Below are positions 22,970 to 34,457 of a stretch of 64,000 nt of DNA, in pieces (positions within the stretch are counted from its first letter, which is position 1; the number at the start of each line of letters is the position of its first letter). Both the position numbers and the translations under genes were made by a program. Source of the stretch: Physcomitrium patens (lineage: Eukaryota > Streptophyta > Bryopsida > Funariales > Funariaceae); NCBI RefSeq assembly GCF_000002425.4, contig NC_037265.1, positions 5,334,323 to 5,398,322 on the forward strand. Reading direction: 5' to 3'. The notes under the pieces are model-generated. The model searched no databases. It was not told the DNA's origin and worked only from the letters and a program-made list of their open reading frames with translations.

Positions 22970-23296
22970 TCATCGAATTGATTTAGGTTTATCGGGATGT
23001 CGTTGATGAAACTCCTGTACCTTTTGTGGCGCATTCGCAAGATTTTCAGCTAGCTCCCACGTTCGCTCATTAATGTCATAGCCGCACCAATGAACAAGAT
23101 ATTCTAACTTTCTCCACCTTCGCCGTGAATCCAATACCTTTTCAACCTCGTATTCTTTGTGGTTCTCGATTTCAATAATAGGTGGCAGACATTGTACTCT
23201 TCCAGGAAAAGATGACTCTCGATAAGGTTCCAACAGAGAAACATGAAAGACTGGATGTACCTTCATAGAAGTCGGTAACTCCAACCGGTATGCCAC
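22970..23296 (-). pseudogene. Element D chromodomain at integrase C-terminus
   Basis: The segment MKVHPVFHVSLLEPY leads into a chromodomain: YEVEKVLDSRRRWRKLEY, then VHWCGYDINERTWE, with the aromatic residues (Y, W, Y/W) expected for methyl-lysine reading. Such domains steer chromovirus integration toward marked chromatin. Related copies: H at 44193-44440 and K at 57823-58083. Confidence 0.88.
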
Positions 23297-23299
23297 TGG

Positions 23300-24967
23300 A
23301 TTAATTTACTTCTGGATGATAAATGGTCCCAATCTTCGATAGTCCAACTTATCACATGGTCGCTTGGTCGTGATATTTTATCGAAGAAGCCAGGCTTTGT
23401 TTCCAACTTTGAAAGTAGGTGCTGGATTCCGAAATCTATCTGCAGACGCCTTATAGGATTCTTGAGCGGATTGTAATTGAAGCTTCAACATAGTTTGAAG
23501 CTCTGATAGTTGCTTCACAAATCCTTCAGCTACTGGATTGTTATTTGTTGACGGACTCAATAAATCAAGCTTCGGATGATATCCATAGTTGGAAAAGAAT
23601 GGTGTTTGTTGAGTCGACGCATGGAGGGTGTTGTTATATGCAAACTCGGCTAGCCGTAGATATGCAGTCCAATCATCTTGCTGATAGTTGATGCTGCATC
23701 GTAAGTACTGCTCCAAGACTTAGTTCACCCGTTCCGTTTGGCCATCAGTTTGAGGATGAAAAGCTGAAGAAAGCTTGATATCCACCTTCAATATCCCAAA
23801 GAGAGATCTCCAAAACTTTGACACAAATTGGGTACCTCGATCTGATATGATATCATCTGGTAGTCCATGATATCGATATACATTATCGAGAAAGAGTCTT
23901 GCTGTGACTTCACTGGATGATGTCTTCTTACAAGGAACAAAGTGTGCCATCTTCGTAAGCCGATCTACTACGACAAAGATGCTGTCAAATGAGTTTGATG
24001 ATGGCAAGTCCGTGATGAAGTCCATAGAAATTGAAGACCATGGTCGACGTGGAATTGGCAATGGCTGTAGAAGTCCATAAGGGCGATGCCGAGGATTCTT
24101 AGATCTTGAACAGATGTCACAAGAGAGGACAAAATCTTTCACATCCTTCCACATTTGGGGCCACCAAAAATCTCGGGAAATAAGTTCCAAGGTCTTGTTG
24201 AATCCAAAATGTCTCGCAGCTAGAAAATCATGGCGAGATTGAAGAACTCGGAGTCGTGCTAGTCCTTTTGGAATGTACAATCGCTCTTTAAAGTATAAAA
24301 GATCTCCCTCCACCTTGAACTTGTCGTCATTGGTATGTTGCTTGATATCAATGGCTACTAAATCTTTAATGGTTATAGCATGTACCTCGTTTAGGAAGTC
24401 AGCATCAAATGATACAATAGTAGCACAAAGTTGAAATCTCTCTGGCTTCAATAACGTTGTACATTGTTGATCAAACGCTGCTTCTCCAGCCTTTGGTGCA
24501 AGATACAATCTCCTTGATAAAGCATCGGATAGTCCTTGCTGCCTTCCAGGTCGATAAGTGATAACAAAATCGAATCTAAATAGCGACATATTCCACCGAG
24601 CTTGACGCCGATTTAAAACTCGAGCCGTCATAAAATACTCCAAATTCTTGTGATCCGTATATATGGTTACTGGATGTGTAGCTCCTTCAAGAAAGTGACG
24701 CCATTCTTCAAAAGAATCCACTATAGCAAGAAGTTCCTTATCGTGGATCTCATAATTGATTTCAGCAGCAAAGAACTTTCGAGAATAGAATGCAACTGGA
24801 TGGAGTTTCTTATCTTCACTCATTTGTGAAAGCACAGCTCTCAAAGCAAAATCTGAAGCATCAGTTTCTAAATAGAAGGCCTTTGTAAAGTCTGGATGTA
24901 CCAAAATTGGAGCTGTAGTAAATGCTGTCTTCAAATCTTGAAATGCCTTCTCCGCAAAGGTCCCCAT
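23300..24967 (-). pseudogene. Element D RNase H and integrase
   Basis: RNase H motifs are LETDASDFALRAVLS, HDKELLAIV and YTDHKNLEYF. The integrase zinc region has HDFLAARHFGFNKT and CDICSRSK (HHCC), and the DDE core has SMDFITDLP, ISDRGTQFVSKFW and HPQTDGQTERVN. The catalytic residues D, D and E are present in these motifs. About 415 codons read through at 23720-24967; the remainder continues to the chromodomain. Confidence 0.9.
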
Positions 24968-26439
24968 TCCAACTTATCCTTGCATGTTAATCGAGTGAGA
25001 AGAGCAGCAACTTGAGAATAATTCTTGATGAAGATTCGATAGAAGTTAGCAAAATCAAGAAAGCATTGTACGTCTCTAACCGTCTTCAGAATCTCCCAAG
25101 ATATGATTGCTTCTACTTTCTTGGGATCCATCTTCAAACCTTCTGTAGTCGCAATGAATCCCAAAAATTCCATCTCCATCTGGTGAAATAAACACTTTTC
25201 TAATTTGGCATATAGTCCTCGCTTGCGTAGTTTCTCCAAGACCAAACGAACATGCTCCTCATGCTCTTCCTCGTTTTTAGAGAATATTAGAATATCGTCT
25301 AAGTAGATGACAACAAAATCGTCGAGGTGTTCTCGAAAGATGTCATTCATCATATGTTGGAAAACCGCTGGAGCATTGGTAAGACCAAAAGGCATGACAT
25401 TATATTCGAAATGACCATACCTTGTACGGAATGCTGTCTTCCACTCATCTCCTTCCTTGATTCGTACGAGATTATAAGCTCCCCTTAGATCAATTTTTGT
25501 AAAGATCTTCGCACGTCCAAGTTGTTCTAAGAGACTAGAAATCAAGGGTAATGGATAACGATTTTTCTTTGTTACCTTGTTGAGGCCTCGACAGTCCACA
25601 CACATCCGTAATGATCCATCTTTCTTCTTCACAAATAAGATGGGTGCTCCAGTTGATGATTTTGAATGACGAATGAAGTTCTTGGCTAGATTCTCGTCGA
25701 TGTACTTTCGTAACTCTGCCAACTCCGTTTGCGATAGATTGTAGATTGGGGCAAAAGGTGGTTGTGCTCTTTTTTGCAAGTCTATGGCACAATCATATGG
25801 TCGGTGTTCTAGTAGTATGTCGGCGTTCTTCTTTTGAAACACGTCTTCAAAATCTTTATATTGCTCCGGTATACTTGCTGTTGAGATCTTCTCCTCGGTA
25901 GTTGGAGCCGCATAAATGACAAATGGAATGCCTTCCTTAGATGATCTTATAAACGCTCTTGCTCCAATGAATAAGGATTTCTTTTTTCGAGATTTTTTAC
26001 TAGGTTTTTTCTTGGGTAGTTTTGTGGGAAAAGTCATCTTCCGCAACCTCCAATCTATCAATGGATTATGTTTTTCAAACCAAGAAAGACCAAGAATAAT
26101 AGGATTTGATGGGATTCTAATAATATTAAAAATAATATGACTACAATGGTCTTTAAATGTTACTTCTATAGGTTTTGATTCATGGGTGATGCTACCAGAC
26201 AATAAAGGTCGCCCATCTATGACCTCAACATGAACAGGTTTTGATTTTTGTACTAAAGGGATCTTATGATGCTTTGTAAATTCTTCGTCTAAAAAACAAG
26301 CAGATGCTCTTAAGTCTAGTAGTACTAAGGTTCTCAGTTTTTGAGGGCCGATAAACAGAGGGATTGTAAAACAAAGTGCAGGTTGAGCAGAAAGAAAGGA
26401 ACCTGATTGTTGTTGGGATATTTCATTGTCCAGCCGCAC
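24931..26439 (-). pseudogene. Element D protease and reverse transcriptase
   Basis: About 500 codons. The protease segment is LVLLDLRASACFLDEEF (about residues 35-51). RT shows [62 protein letters not shown] and IYLDDILIFSKN, the YLDD catalytic box. After the linker the coding region passes into RNase H. Same type as A, H, I and K. Confidence 0.9.
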
Positions 26440-26459
26440 GGTTCCTACTGTAGCTGGGC

Positions 26460-27470
26460 ATCCTCGTTTTCTTGAACAAATACTCCCCTAGTCTTGACTA
26501 TGCCTCGATTTTGCTTTTTGGGGCAGTTTCCGACTTTGTGGCCTTCTCCACCGCAATACAAGCATAAATTTTCCTCCATACGTCACTTTTTTTCTTCTAT
26601 AGTAAGAGATTTGATACGTACTGCATCAATTTGCATGTCTTCCATCTCTGAATGTGAATTCACACCGCTTGCCGACATAGTTGGAGCATGGTGAATTATA
26701 TGTTGTCTTGAGCGTTGGTCTTGGCGACGTTAGAATAGACGATTATCGCACTTCACAGCTTGGCTAATAGCTTCATTGAGCGTTCGTGGATCAGGAAGAG
26801 TTAATAGCAAATCCTTCACATCATCTCTTAAACCCCAATAGAATTGACTCATCAACGCTTCTTCATCCCAATTGATATCGCATACTAATTGTTTGAAATC
26901 CGAAGCATAGACTGATGTAGAATGCATCCCTTGTCGTAGCGACCGGATCTTTGTTGTAGCCCATCGAACCTTATCGTGTTCACCAAATGCTTCCGCAATT
27001 GCTTCCAAAAAGGTTTCGAAGTTGTTTAATATGGATGATCATTTCTCAAACAAAAGAGCAAACCATGATAGAGCTTGTCCCGTAAGTAAGGTTCCAACAA
27101 GCCCAACACGTGACTCCTCTGTTGGATATCGTTCGGGCTGTAAAACTGATATCAACCTAATTTGATTGACAAATCCTTGAAACTTGGAACGTGTTCCATC
27201 AAACTTATCTGGAAGGCTAATTCGAGGCTCCTTATGTTATAGAACTAGTGGTTCTTGTTGAACCTGAGGTAAAGTTGTTTCTCTAAGTACCGAAATTTGA
27301 GGCTGGTGTAGTTTAGATTGTGCTATCCCAGATACTCCATCATTATGAAGCCTTGCCACCACTCCTTCAATCTCTGCAGTTCTTTGTGATAACGTAGCGA
27401 GGGCATTCATAATAGCATCTAACTTAGACTCCAAACTTTCTGTCATATTAATGTCTTGACCTCCGACCAT
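26460..27470 (-). pseudogene. Element D gag
   Basis: Starts MVGGQDINMTESLE at 27470, with a coiled-coil-like first helix. The capsid-type segment (26730-27008) includes YWGLRDDVKDLLL. The nucleocapsid CCHC knuckle CLYCGGEGHKVGNC is at 26523-26554. It forms the particle and binds RNA in the live family. A few breaks. Confidence 0.82.
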
Positions 27471-27751
27471 TCTAAAAGAAGGACAAAAAATGACCCTATA
27501 AGAGGCAATATTGGTTTATAGGAGGGTAATCTACAACCTATAAAACGCCTTAAGAATTTCAAGAAGAGGGATAATCCACTCTCTCCAAGAAGAATAAGAC
27601 TCTAATATTGTAACAGAAGAAGTATCAGTTTAGAGGAGGGTAATCCGCAACCTCTAAAAAATGCTAGTATACCTTCAAGTAGAGGGGTAATCCACACTCT
27701 ACTAAGAAAGAACTAGCTCTGATATCTCAAGTTAGTGTAGTCTCGACAAAC

Positions 27752-28246
27752 TGTCACGGACACAAAATACAAACTTGAAATCTAACAAGAAGTTCAAGAA
27801 GAAGTGGCAGAACTAGATTAAACAAATGAGTACAAGAACAACACCAGAAAGGTGAGCTAGAACTCCAAGAGATGTGTTGTCGAGACTGAAGAATTCTTCA
27901 GCCTCGATCCCTATATATACTCCTACTTAGGAAGCTTCTCAAGCTACTTCTATTAACTAAGAAGCTTCTAGAAGGTTCCAGAGGCTTCCTTTCTAGAAGG
28001 TTCTAGAAACTTCTTGAGCTACTTCTATAAACTAGGAAGCTTCTATGAAGTTCTAGGGGATTCCTTTCTAGAAGCTTCTAAAAACTCCTCTTCTAGAAGG
28101 TTCCAGAGACTTCCTTTCTAGAAGCTTCTAAAAACTTCTCTCTAAAAGGTTCCAGAGGCTTCTCTTCTAGAAGGTTCCAGAGGCTTATTTTCTAGAAGGT
28201 TTTAGAAACTTCTCTCTAGAAAGTTCTAAGGAATATGTCCCTAACA
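27752..28246 (-). repeat. Element D 5' LTR with second heat-shock-like array
   Basis: 495 bp, same layout as 21958-22452. The GAA/TTC pentamer array runs from 27960 to about 28140 in register and less regularly to 28230, upstream (minus sense) of the TATA box at 27912-27919. The leader with a TATCAGAGC-type site (about 27710-27720) follows. Confidence 0.88.
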
Positions 28247-28251
28247 ATAAA

Positions 28252-28737
28252 CCTCTCTTGAATGAATCTCAATAATCTTATCATTATCTCCTAAGCCAAT
28301 AGATGTAATCAATTCCAATGAATCTTCCGGTCCATTTTCTTCATAAACACCTAAAATCCTTTCATCATCTTGTAATGTACCTAACTTGCGTAATTCTCCT
28401 TCAATATTATATAATCTTTTTCTTTCTTTTCTTTTAAAATCATCAACTTTCTTATACATAATATTTCCATTCTCCAAAATACCAATAAAACTCGCATCAA
28501 AGGCACCTTCATCTCGCGAGAGTACCTCCTCTTTTGTACCTCCATAATCTCGCTTTACAATGGTACCTCTCCAAAATCCTTAAATCCTTCAACAATCTTT
28601 GGCAATGGTTTCTCCCTCAACCTATTTCGATTCCGTTCATGGTTAGGAGGTACTATTAGAAATTGTACAACTTTCCTCCCATCTTCACTACGTACCCTTG
28701 CATAAGCAGAACCATCGTCAAGTACTTTTTTTTCCAT
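28252..28737 (-). pseudogene. Element C protease-RT linker, right of insertion D
   Basis: Matches B at about 12010-12520: KKVLDDGSAYARV, PPNHERNR, then the MENGNIMYKKVDDF start of the pol segment. At 28749 the sequence is interrupted by solo LTR F, and the protease continues at 30083. Confidence 0.8.
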
Positions 28738-28749
28738 CCGTGTTGCTGT

Positions 28750-30082
28750 TGTCGTATGGCGTGATTTTCTATCTGGGAATACACCGGGTATCTAGCTGTA
28801 GAGAGTTTACGTTTCTTTTTTATATAATGCCTTAGCTCCCAAAAACAAACTCCTTGCTTTGTATAAAAATTCAAAATATCTTAAAATTCTTCAAAATATA
28901 TTTCTTCCCGCCAAGGACCTTTTTACATCAGACTTTGAAAATTCATAAAAGCTAATCGAACCGTTCTTTTTGTTTCAAATTTCTACATAAGCTAGATGCT
29001 ATACTTAACTTTTACCACAAAAAATTTGAACGGTACATCTATCACCGATCGTTCGGCATCTAAGAAACCCTAGCAGGTTCACAAAACCATAACTTACAAG
29101 CACCCGAAAACTATTTTCCTTATATCTCTTAAATCCAAGCTCCAAATCACACAAAACTTGTATAGAAAGCTTTATAACAAGATTACACTCAATTTTGAAA
29201 CTTTTGAGCTAAAACCTCATGAAATTGTCTAAGATATAGCTCAAATCACAAGCACAAGTAATTCGGGCTTCTTACTACCCTTAGATATCAAGCGCTGACT
29301 TCAACTGCCAATATCTCCTTCATAAAAGCTTGGAATTCGATAAACAGTATGCAAAAACTGTAGCCGAAAAAGTGTTCTCTTCAAATCCGGTCGTTGATCC
29401 TCGTTTGCTGTCCGTACGCGTGCGGTATGCTCAAAAGAGTGACAGTACGTCGAAAACTTACACCTTAACTTTGAGCGCCTATAACTTCTTCATATAAACC
29501 CCAAATGACACAAATTTTGCACCAAATCCATATCCAAAAACCTAAACCTTCTGACCCTAGCCTCAAAAACTCGAATGGCCTCGAGAAACTAACCCTAATC
29601 CCTAATATGGCCTCGGGCAGCCTCCTCAAAGCCCATTGGTCATGATTTTTGACCAATAGGAATAGAGATTTTTATTTTTCATCTCCATTCATCCATATTG
29701 GTGCCCTAATTAATCCTTTTGCTACCAAACCCCCCTTCTTCATCCCTTTTCTTATAAGATTTTTACAATGAGTCTTTTTGACACCAAATAAAAAATCCAA
29801 AAGAAGTTTTCAAAGGTCACCAATGTCTAACAAAGGTGATTCTAATTATTTAGAAGTCACTATGAACTAAACCAATCTTAAAAGCCACTATGAAAAAGAA
29901 ATCAAAGTTATAGAAATTCTATAGTAACCTTTTTAAACAACCTCTTCTCAAAGTAATAATCAAATTATATCCTACAACCAACTAAAATCTACTAACATGG
30001 CTCTTACCATGTTACTTAATAAATTATATATTAAGTACATAATTACATTATTTACATATAGTAGCCAAACCACAACACGACA
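28750..30082 (-). repeat. Solo LTR F (TGTCGT...ACGACA clade)
   Basis: 1333 bp bounded by TGTCGTATGG and ACACGACA, flanked by CTGT (28746-28749) and CCGT (30083-30086), a likely 4-bp target duplication. It lies between ILGQPY- and KKVLDDGS-coding sequence of element C. Its outer ends resemble the B, C and E LTR ends, but the interior is different. No internal region is attached, so it is a solo LTR. Relatives: 40452-40995, 49404-49790, 63281-64000. Confidence 0.75.
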
Positions 30083-32264
30083 CCGTAATATAAGGTTGTC
30101 CTAAAATCAACGGATAAGACGTTGTATCTTGAACAAAGAAATGTTGCTCCGTCACAACATCCCCAATCCAAATTTTGACATCTGGACAAGCTCTATATAA
30201 TTCGCCCCATGTGTTATTAGCTGCTCATATTGTCCATCCATGTTCCATATCAATTGGCCATTTTTGCTTCTTATAAAGATCTTTAGACATGAGATTTATT
30301 TCAGAACCATGGTCGACTAAAGCAACTATTGGTTCTTCTATATCTCTTACTTTCACCAATACCTCAGTAGTTGCCGTTGCCCAATGCTCTCGAGTATAAT
30401 GACTCAAAGTTTCCATTTTCTTATCACTAGAATCTTCAAAACGTACTCGTTGATTATACCCATTCTTTTCATTTGTTAGTTGCTTGTAACCAATATCAAC
30501 CTCTTCTTCATCTTTATATATTCTTGCATCAATAGCATGACTCATTCCAGTTTCGCCCATTTATTACCTCTTTCGCTTAATGCTGTCAATGATAACATCA
30601 TGAAACTCCTTCTTTGCAATTTCCAAAACTTCTTTCAATGTGAATTCCACCTTAGTGTTTAATATACATTCTTCCAACACCCCTTTCAAATTTGTTGCCG
30701 CTTCAATGTCAGAAAGTAGCTTATAAGCAATTGATTTGCCCTTATCTTTTGTCTCCCTTGTTTTTTTTTTCAATGATGTTGAGGTATCCTTTATAGGCAA
30801 TTCTTCTGAAGCTGCCTCCCGAGCCTTGTCTCCTCGAGTTTGCCTCTTAGAAGAATTTCCTTCTCTCATATCATGAAAATTTTCTCGTCTCTTTTCTTCC
30901 ATCAAAGCTTCATGTTGGCTCTTAGCAATATATGCATGAACTGAAAGAGACTCAAAAGGATCCTCTCAACTTGTTGTACCTCGTATTGTTGCTGCAGTTT
31001 TTAATAATGCTTCTCAAGGTAATTTTCCTTCTTGCATTGTAGAAATGTCAAAAGCCCAAAACTCACTAGTTCCCGTAGTTCCACTAAGCTCATCATCTAT
31101 TCTAATACCATAACTTGGACTTTCTTGTGCTACTATTTCATGCTCTTTTAAGTAATCTTGAATCAATGCTCTCATTCCTTCCTTGCCAAAATTGGTTTGA
31201 AGAAGATCCTCCCTATCTTTTAATGCTATCTTTCCATCTTTCCAGCAAATAATTCCTTGCCGTATCATATTATTAAATTCATTGCAATCTTTCATAGTGT
31301 GTGAAGCGTCATCACACCAAATGCATCTTTGTACATATCCTCGTTTTGAAATATTCTTCCAATTGTTTGTAGAAGTATTCTCTTCAAGTCTTGTCAATTT
31401 GATTTGAAGATCTTGCATTCCTCGTATAATTTCTTCCATCCCCATATCTGCCTTCTTTGATAAGGATGTTGAAGGTTGAACTGTAGGCATTGTTGATAGT
31501 ATTGTACATACTGGAGCTTTGGGTGCTTGTACTGTTTTCGGAATATTGCTCCTATCCTTCCTCCTTTCTCTTTTTGTAAGCAATCCCACTGCATCTTCAA
31601 TGTTCTTCTACTTTGTTGTCAATCCTTCATCTTCTTCTTTGTCTTCAAGAAGGAGTTCTAATTTTCCTTGCAATTCTCCATCAGCAGCTTGAAGAAATAG
31701 ATCAACTTTGTTCGGCTCCAATGTCAATTTTTCTACCTTCGATAATTGAGAGTACTACCTCTCAAATTCCCTTAGTAGCTCTGGTGCTTGTAAATTCTTA
31801 TTAGACCGTTCAATCCATTCCAGAAACAACTTCTTAGTAACGTGATCAACATCTTCCAAGAAATATTCGTCTTTCAATACATGTGAAAAAACCTCCCATG
31901 AATTTCCATAACAATCCATAATCGATGTAATATCATCTCTTATCTCCGGTATCGTAGAAAGTCCAAATAATTCAACCATTTTCTTCTCAAAAACCCGATT
32001 TAATTCCATTTCACGAACATAACATCTTAAATACCTTGAAATATTCCTTCCATCAAATTGATCAATTTTATTGACCACTGCTTGCAATGCTTTGGTTGCC
32101 AAAGCTTTCTTTTGATCATTGCTTTTCTGTTGATACATTGATAATGAGAAAGCTTGAAACATACTAACAATAGACAGATCCATGTGCATACCTTGTCCTT
32201 TAGAAGAACCTCCACCAGAAACTCCTCTCAAAGATCCTTCAAAATTTTTATTTTTGTTTTCCAT
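30083..32264 (-). pseudogene. Element C gag and protease
   Basis: The gag start MENKNKNFEG is at 32264. NKIDQFDGRNISRYLRCY and the knuckle CIWCDDASHTMKDC (about 31280-31325, C-x2-C-x4-H-x4-C) follow. A charged region leads to protease EEPIVALVDHGSEINLMS (about 30290-30345). Very close to B (9840-11870). Broken in several places. Confidence 0.8.
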
Positions 32265-32336
32265 AAAAATAAAAATAAAATCAAACAAAATCTAATATCT
32301 TCCACCTCTAGCTTTCACGTTGGATTCGCTACTTCA

Positions 32337-34112
32337 TGTCGTATTATGTACTTTTCTGCTTGAGAACGTGTCAGGCGTCTAGTTGTAGAAGGTAGTATGG
32401 AGATTTGCTAATATTCAAGTAGTCTATCGGTTTTTGAGTGTTGGAATATAAATGACTACATGTCACGGACATACATATAATTACCTATATGAATAGATAA
32501 AAGTATGTAAAAGTAGATAAAAGTAGGTTAATTGTGTAATATCTTCTAGAGAAGCTTCTTAGAAGCTTCATAGACACTACTTTGACTTTATAGGAGTCTA
32601 TAGTTGACTTTTAGGTTAGAAACTTGGTCAACAAGTTAGCCATGTACCACACATGTTGGAAGCTTAAAGAACAAGCTAACTACGTGGTCCATCCATAAAA
32701 GACTTGCCTTGCAAGCAAAGGCATGTAGCCTAGAAAGTCAACATATATTGGAGGTCTTATAGAACATCGCCACGTGGCTTCTAGTTAGATAGTATATATA
32801 GAGGCAAGAGTGAAGCCCTCTTCACTCTTGTCAACTCCTTTCTTGCTTCTAGTCTAGTTTCAAGGGTCTCTAGTTTTCTTGTATTTTGGCAATAGCCATT
32901 CCAGTTTCTTTCTTAATATACATATTTCTATTTTGTCCTATTTCTTTTTGAGAAAAGTCTCACTTACTCTTTAGCTTTCATCGAGTTCTTGTCCTTGACA
33001 GATTGACAAGAGTACACTTACAATATCAGAGCTTTGTCTTTTCTTGATTAAGAGTGGATTACCCCTTTTTCGGTAGGTCTCTAGACGATACACAGAACCT
33101 CGAACAATCCAATTTGCTAATCTCTAATACCACTTTATACTCACGACCTTGTATCCACTGACTCTCTTGTTAGATTAACCCAATAAATTTCATTCACTTC
33201 GCATACTCAATCCTTTAGACACCCTTTTAATTCTTCAATCACAAACGTAACTTCGATTTCACAAAACAGCCAAGAGTAATCACACCCACTTCATTAAAAC
33301 CCCGATTCACCAGTACAAGACATTGACTATTTAGCAATGATTGCCTCAGTCTTCCCAAAATCCTATGAAAAAAAAAATCCCAATTCTCTGTCTCCCCCCC
33401 CCCCCCCTTATCTCCTTGAAGCATGAAGCTAGCTCTTCGACCCTGCAAACTCCTATTCTCTCCCCTTTATTTCTTAACCTATCATCTTCTTTAACCCTAA
33501 TTCTCTCCTCTTTCAAACCCTAGCCTTTGAATTTCTTCAATCTTCCGTCTTGGATCCGGAATTGGCTCCGCTGTCAGAGCTTTCTCCTCCGTTTTAACAT
33601 TTAAGAGATCTTTTTACTGAAAGGACGTTCTTGGAATGGTACAAAGAACGAAATAGCCTGAAACGGAATCGAAGCCCTGTAATCGGGGCCACATTAAGTC
33701 ACCTGATCAATTCAGGTCTCATATTGGCTAAGAGGCCCGTAGTAAGACAAGGATGTTCCCGTAATTGGACCGCATTGGGTTGCCTAACCAAGTCAGGTCT
33801 CATATTGGATAAGAGGCCCGTAATAGGATCTGTATTGGATGTCTTGAAATTGGATCTAATTGGATCTAATTGGCTCTTCGAACCAGGCTCATCCGTCGTT
33901 GAATTGATCCTTTTTTTTTCTGCTAACTCTCATTATTGGAATCGAATGGAGCATTTCAGTATGCCCCGGCTGACTGTAACGGGGTGACTGAACCTGGCCT
34001 CTCAGTATTTGCACTGGACTTGGTCGTTGCTCCCAATATTCGAGGTAACTGAACATTAATAAAAGTCTCCTTCCTTTATATTTTCACGGTATATTCGTGT
34101 TACAACACGACA
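32337..34112 (-). repeat. Element C 5' LTR, interrupted
   Basis: Inverse of the B LTR, starting TGTCGTATTATG and ending ACACGACA. It contains a foreign A-clade segment at 32461-33071. The primer site lies just outside it at about 32311-32331. A run of 14 C residues is at 33394-33407. Confidence 0.85.
32461..33071 (+). repeat. A-clade LTR with short leader, inside element C LTR
   Basis: TGTCACGGACAT...CCTTGACA (32461-33000) is a full-size A-clade LTR. It is followed by about 70 bp of the A-type leader (TTGACAAGAGTACACTTACA, then a TATCAGAGC site), after which C LTR sequence resumes. Because leader is attached, this is not a simple solo LTR. It includes TATATATA near 32793-32800 and GAAGCTTC pairs near 32545-32565. 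Confidence 0.75.
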
Positions 34113-34150
34113 CCGATGCGTTCTTGAGTAGAAAAGTACGTAATACAACA
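34113..34150 (+). repeat. 38-bp plus-oriented LTR tail at border of element C
   Basis: This stretch matches the last 38 bases of the B LTR (the GTGCGTTCTCGAGCAGGAAA region through to the terminal ATACGA-type end), in plus orientation, directly behind the right end of minus-oriented C. It indicates a second long-LTR element or a rearrangement at this site. Confidence 0.65.
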
Positions 34151-34457
34151 GTATTTAGTATCACGATTTGGGAAGGGACTCCCGATGTTTGGTGATTGTG
34201 CTAGAGGTAGGAACAACTCCTGATGGTGTTCCAAATATTCTATTCGAAGGAAGTTACGAAGGCCTCAACAATGATCAAATAACTGGGTGGTCTTCCTGCC
34301 CTAGTATGGGACACTACCGATGGTTGAGAGGCCCTATCAATTATCTTTGAAGAGAACAAAGATCAGAGTATGTGGCAAATATAATTCATCGCATCATAGA
34401 TTTTCTCAACATATGATGACTGCTCCTCGTGGAACTCGTCCTTAGAAAGGGGGATAA
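34151..34457 (+). pseudogene. Element A post-pol small ORF and polypurine tract
   Basis: The frame at 34168-34350 has RDSRCLVIVLEVGTTPDG, LFEGSYEGLN and MGHYRWLRGPINYL, with EYVANIIHRIIDFL beyond. It lies just before the 3' LTR. It matches the small ORF of D, H and K. The polypurine tract AGAAAGGGGGATAA (about 34444-34457) adjoins the LTR. Product function unknown. Confidence 0.65.

Larger units (their letters stand above)
21958..28246 (-). mobile_element. Element D: Ty3/gypsy chromovirus, nearly full length
   Basis: 6289-bp minus-strand element with two 495-bp LTRs (21958-22452 and 27752-28246) and perfect ATAAA duplications. Order on the minus strand: LTR, primer region, gag, protease/RT, RNase H/integrase, chromodomain, small post-pol ORF, LTR. 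It has the longest uninterrupted coding stretches of the window (two of more than 400 codons) and keeps most catalytic motifs. It is not intact, with a handful of breaks. It is the innermost insertion of the left nest (E > A > C > D), hence probably among the youngest. Confidence 0.92.
17616..34112 (-). mobile_element. Element C: long-LTR Ty3/gypsy retrotransposon carrying further insertions
   Basis: Minus-strand sister of B: LTRs at 17616-18768 and 32337-34112, with gag, protease, RT, RNase H and integrase in between. Three pieces of other elements sit in it: D (21958-28246), solo LTR F (28750-30082), and an A-clade LTR fragment in its right LTR (32461-33071). Protein and DNA identity with B is high across RT, RNase H and integrase (long identical runs), so both stem from a recently active family. 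Coding parts have several breaks. Confidence 0.88.

Noticed and set aside
29465-29656. 63-codon minus-strand ORF within solo LTR F
   Set aside because: Not shared in recognisable form by the other F-clade LTRs, and there is no motif; treated as chance.
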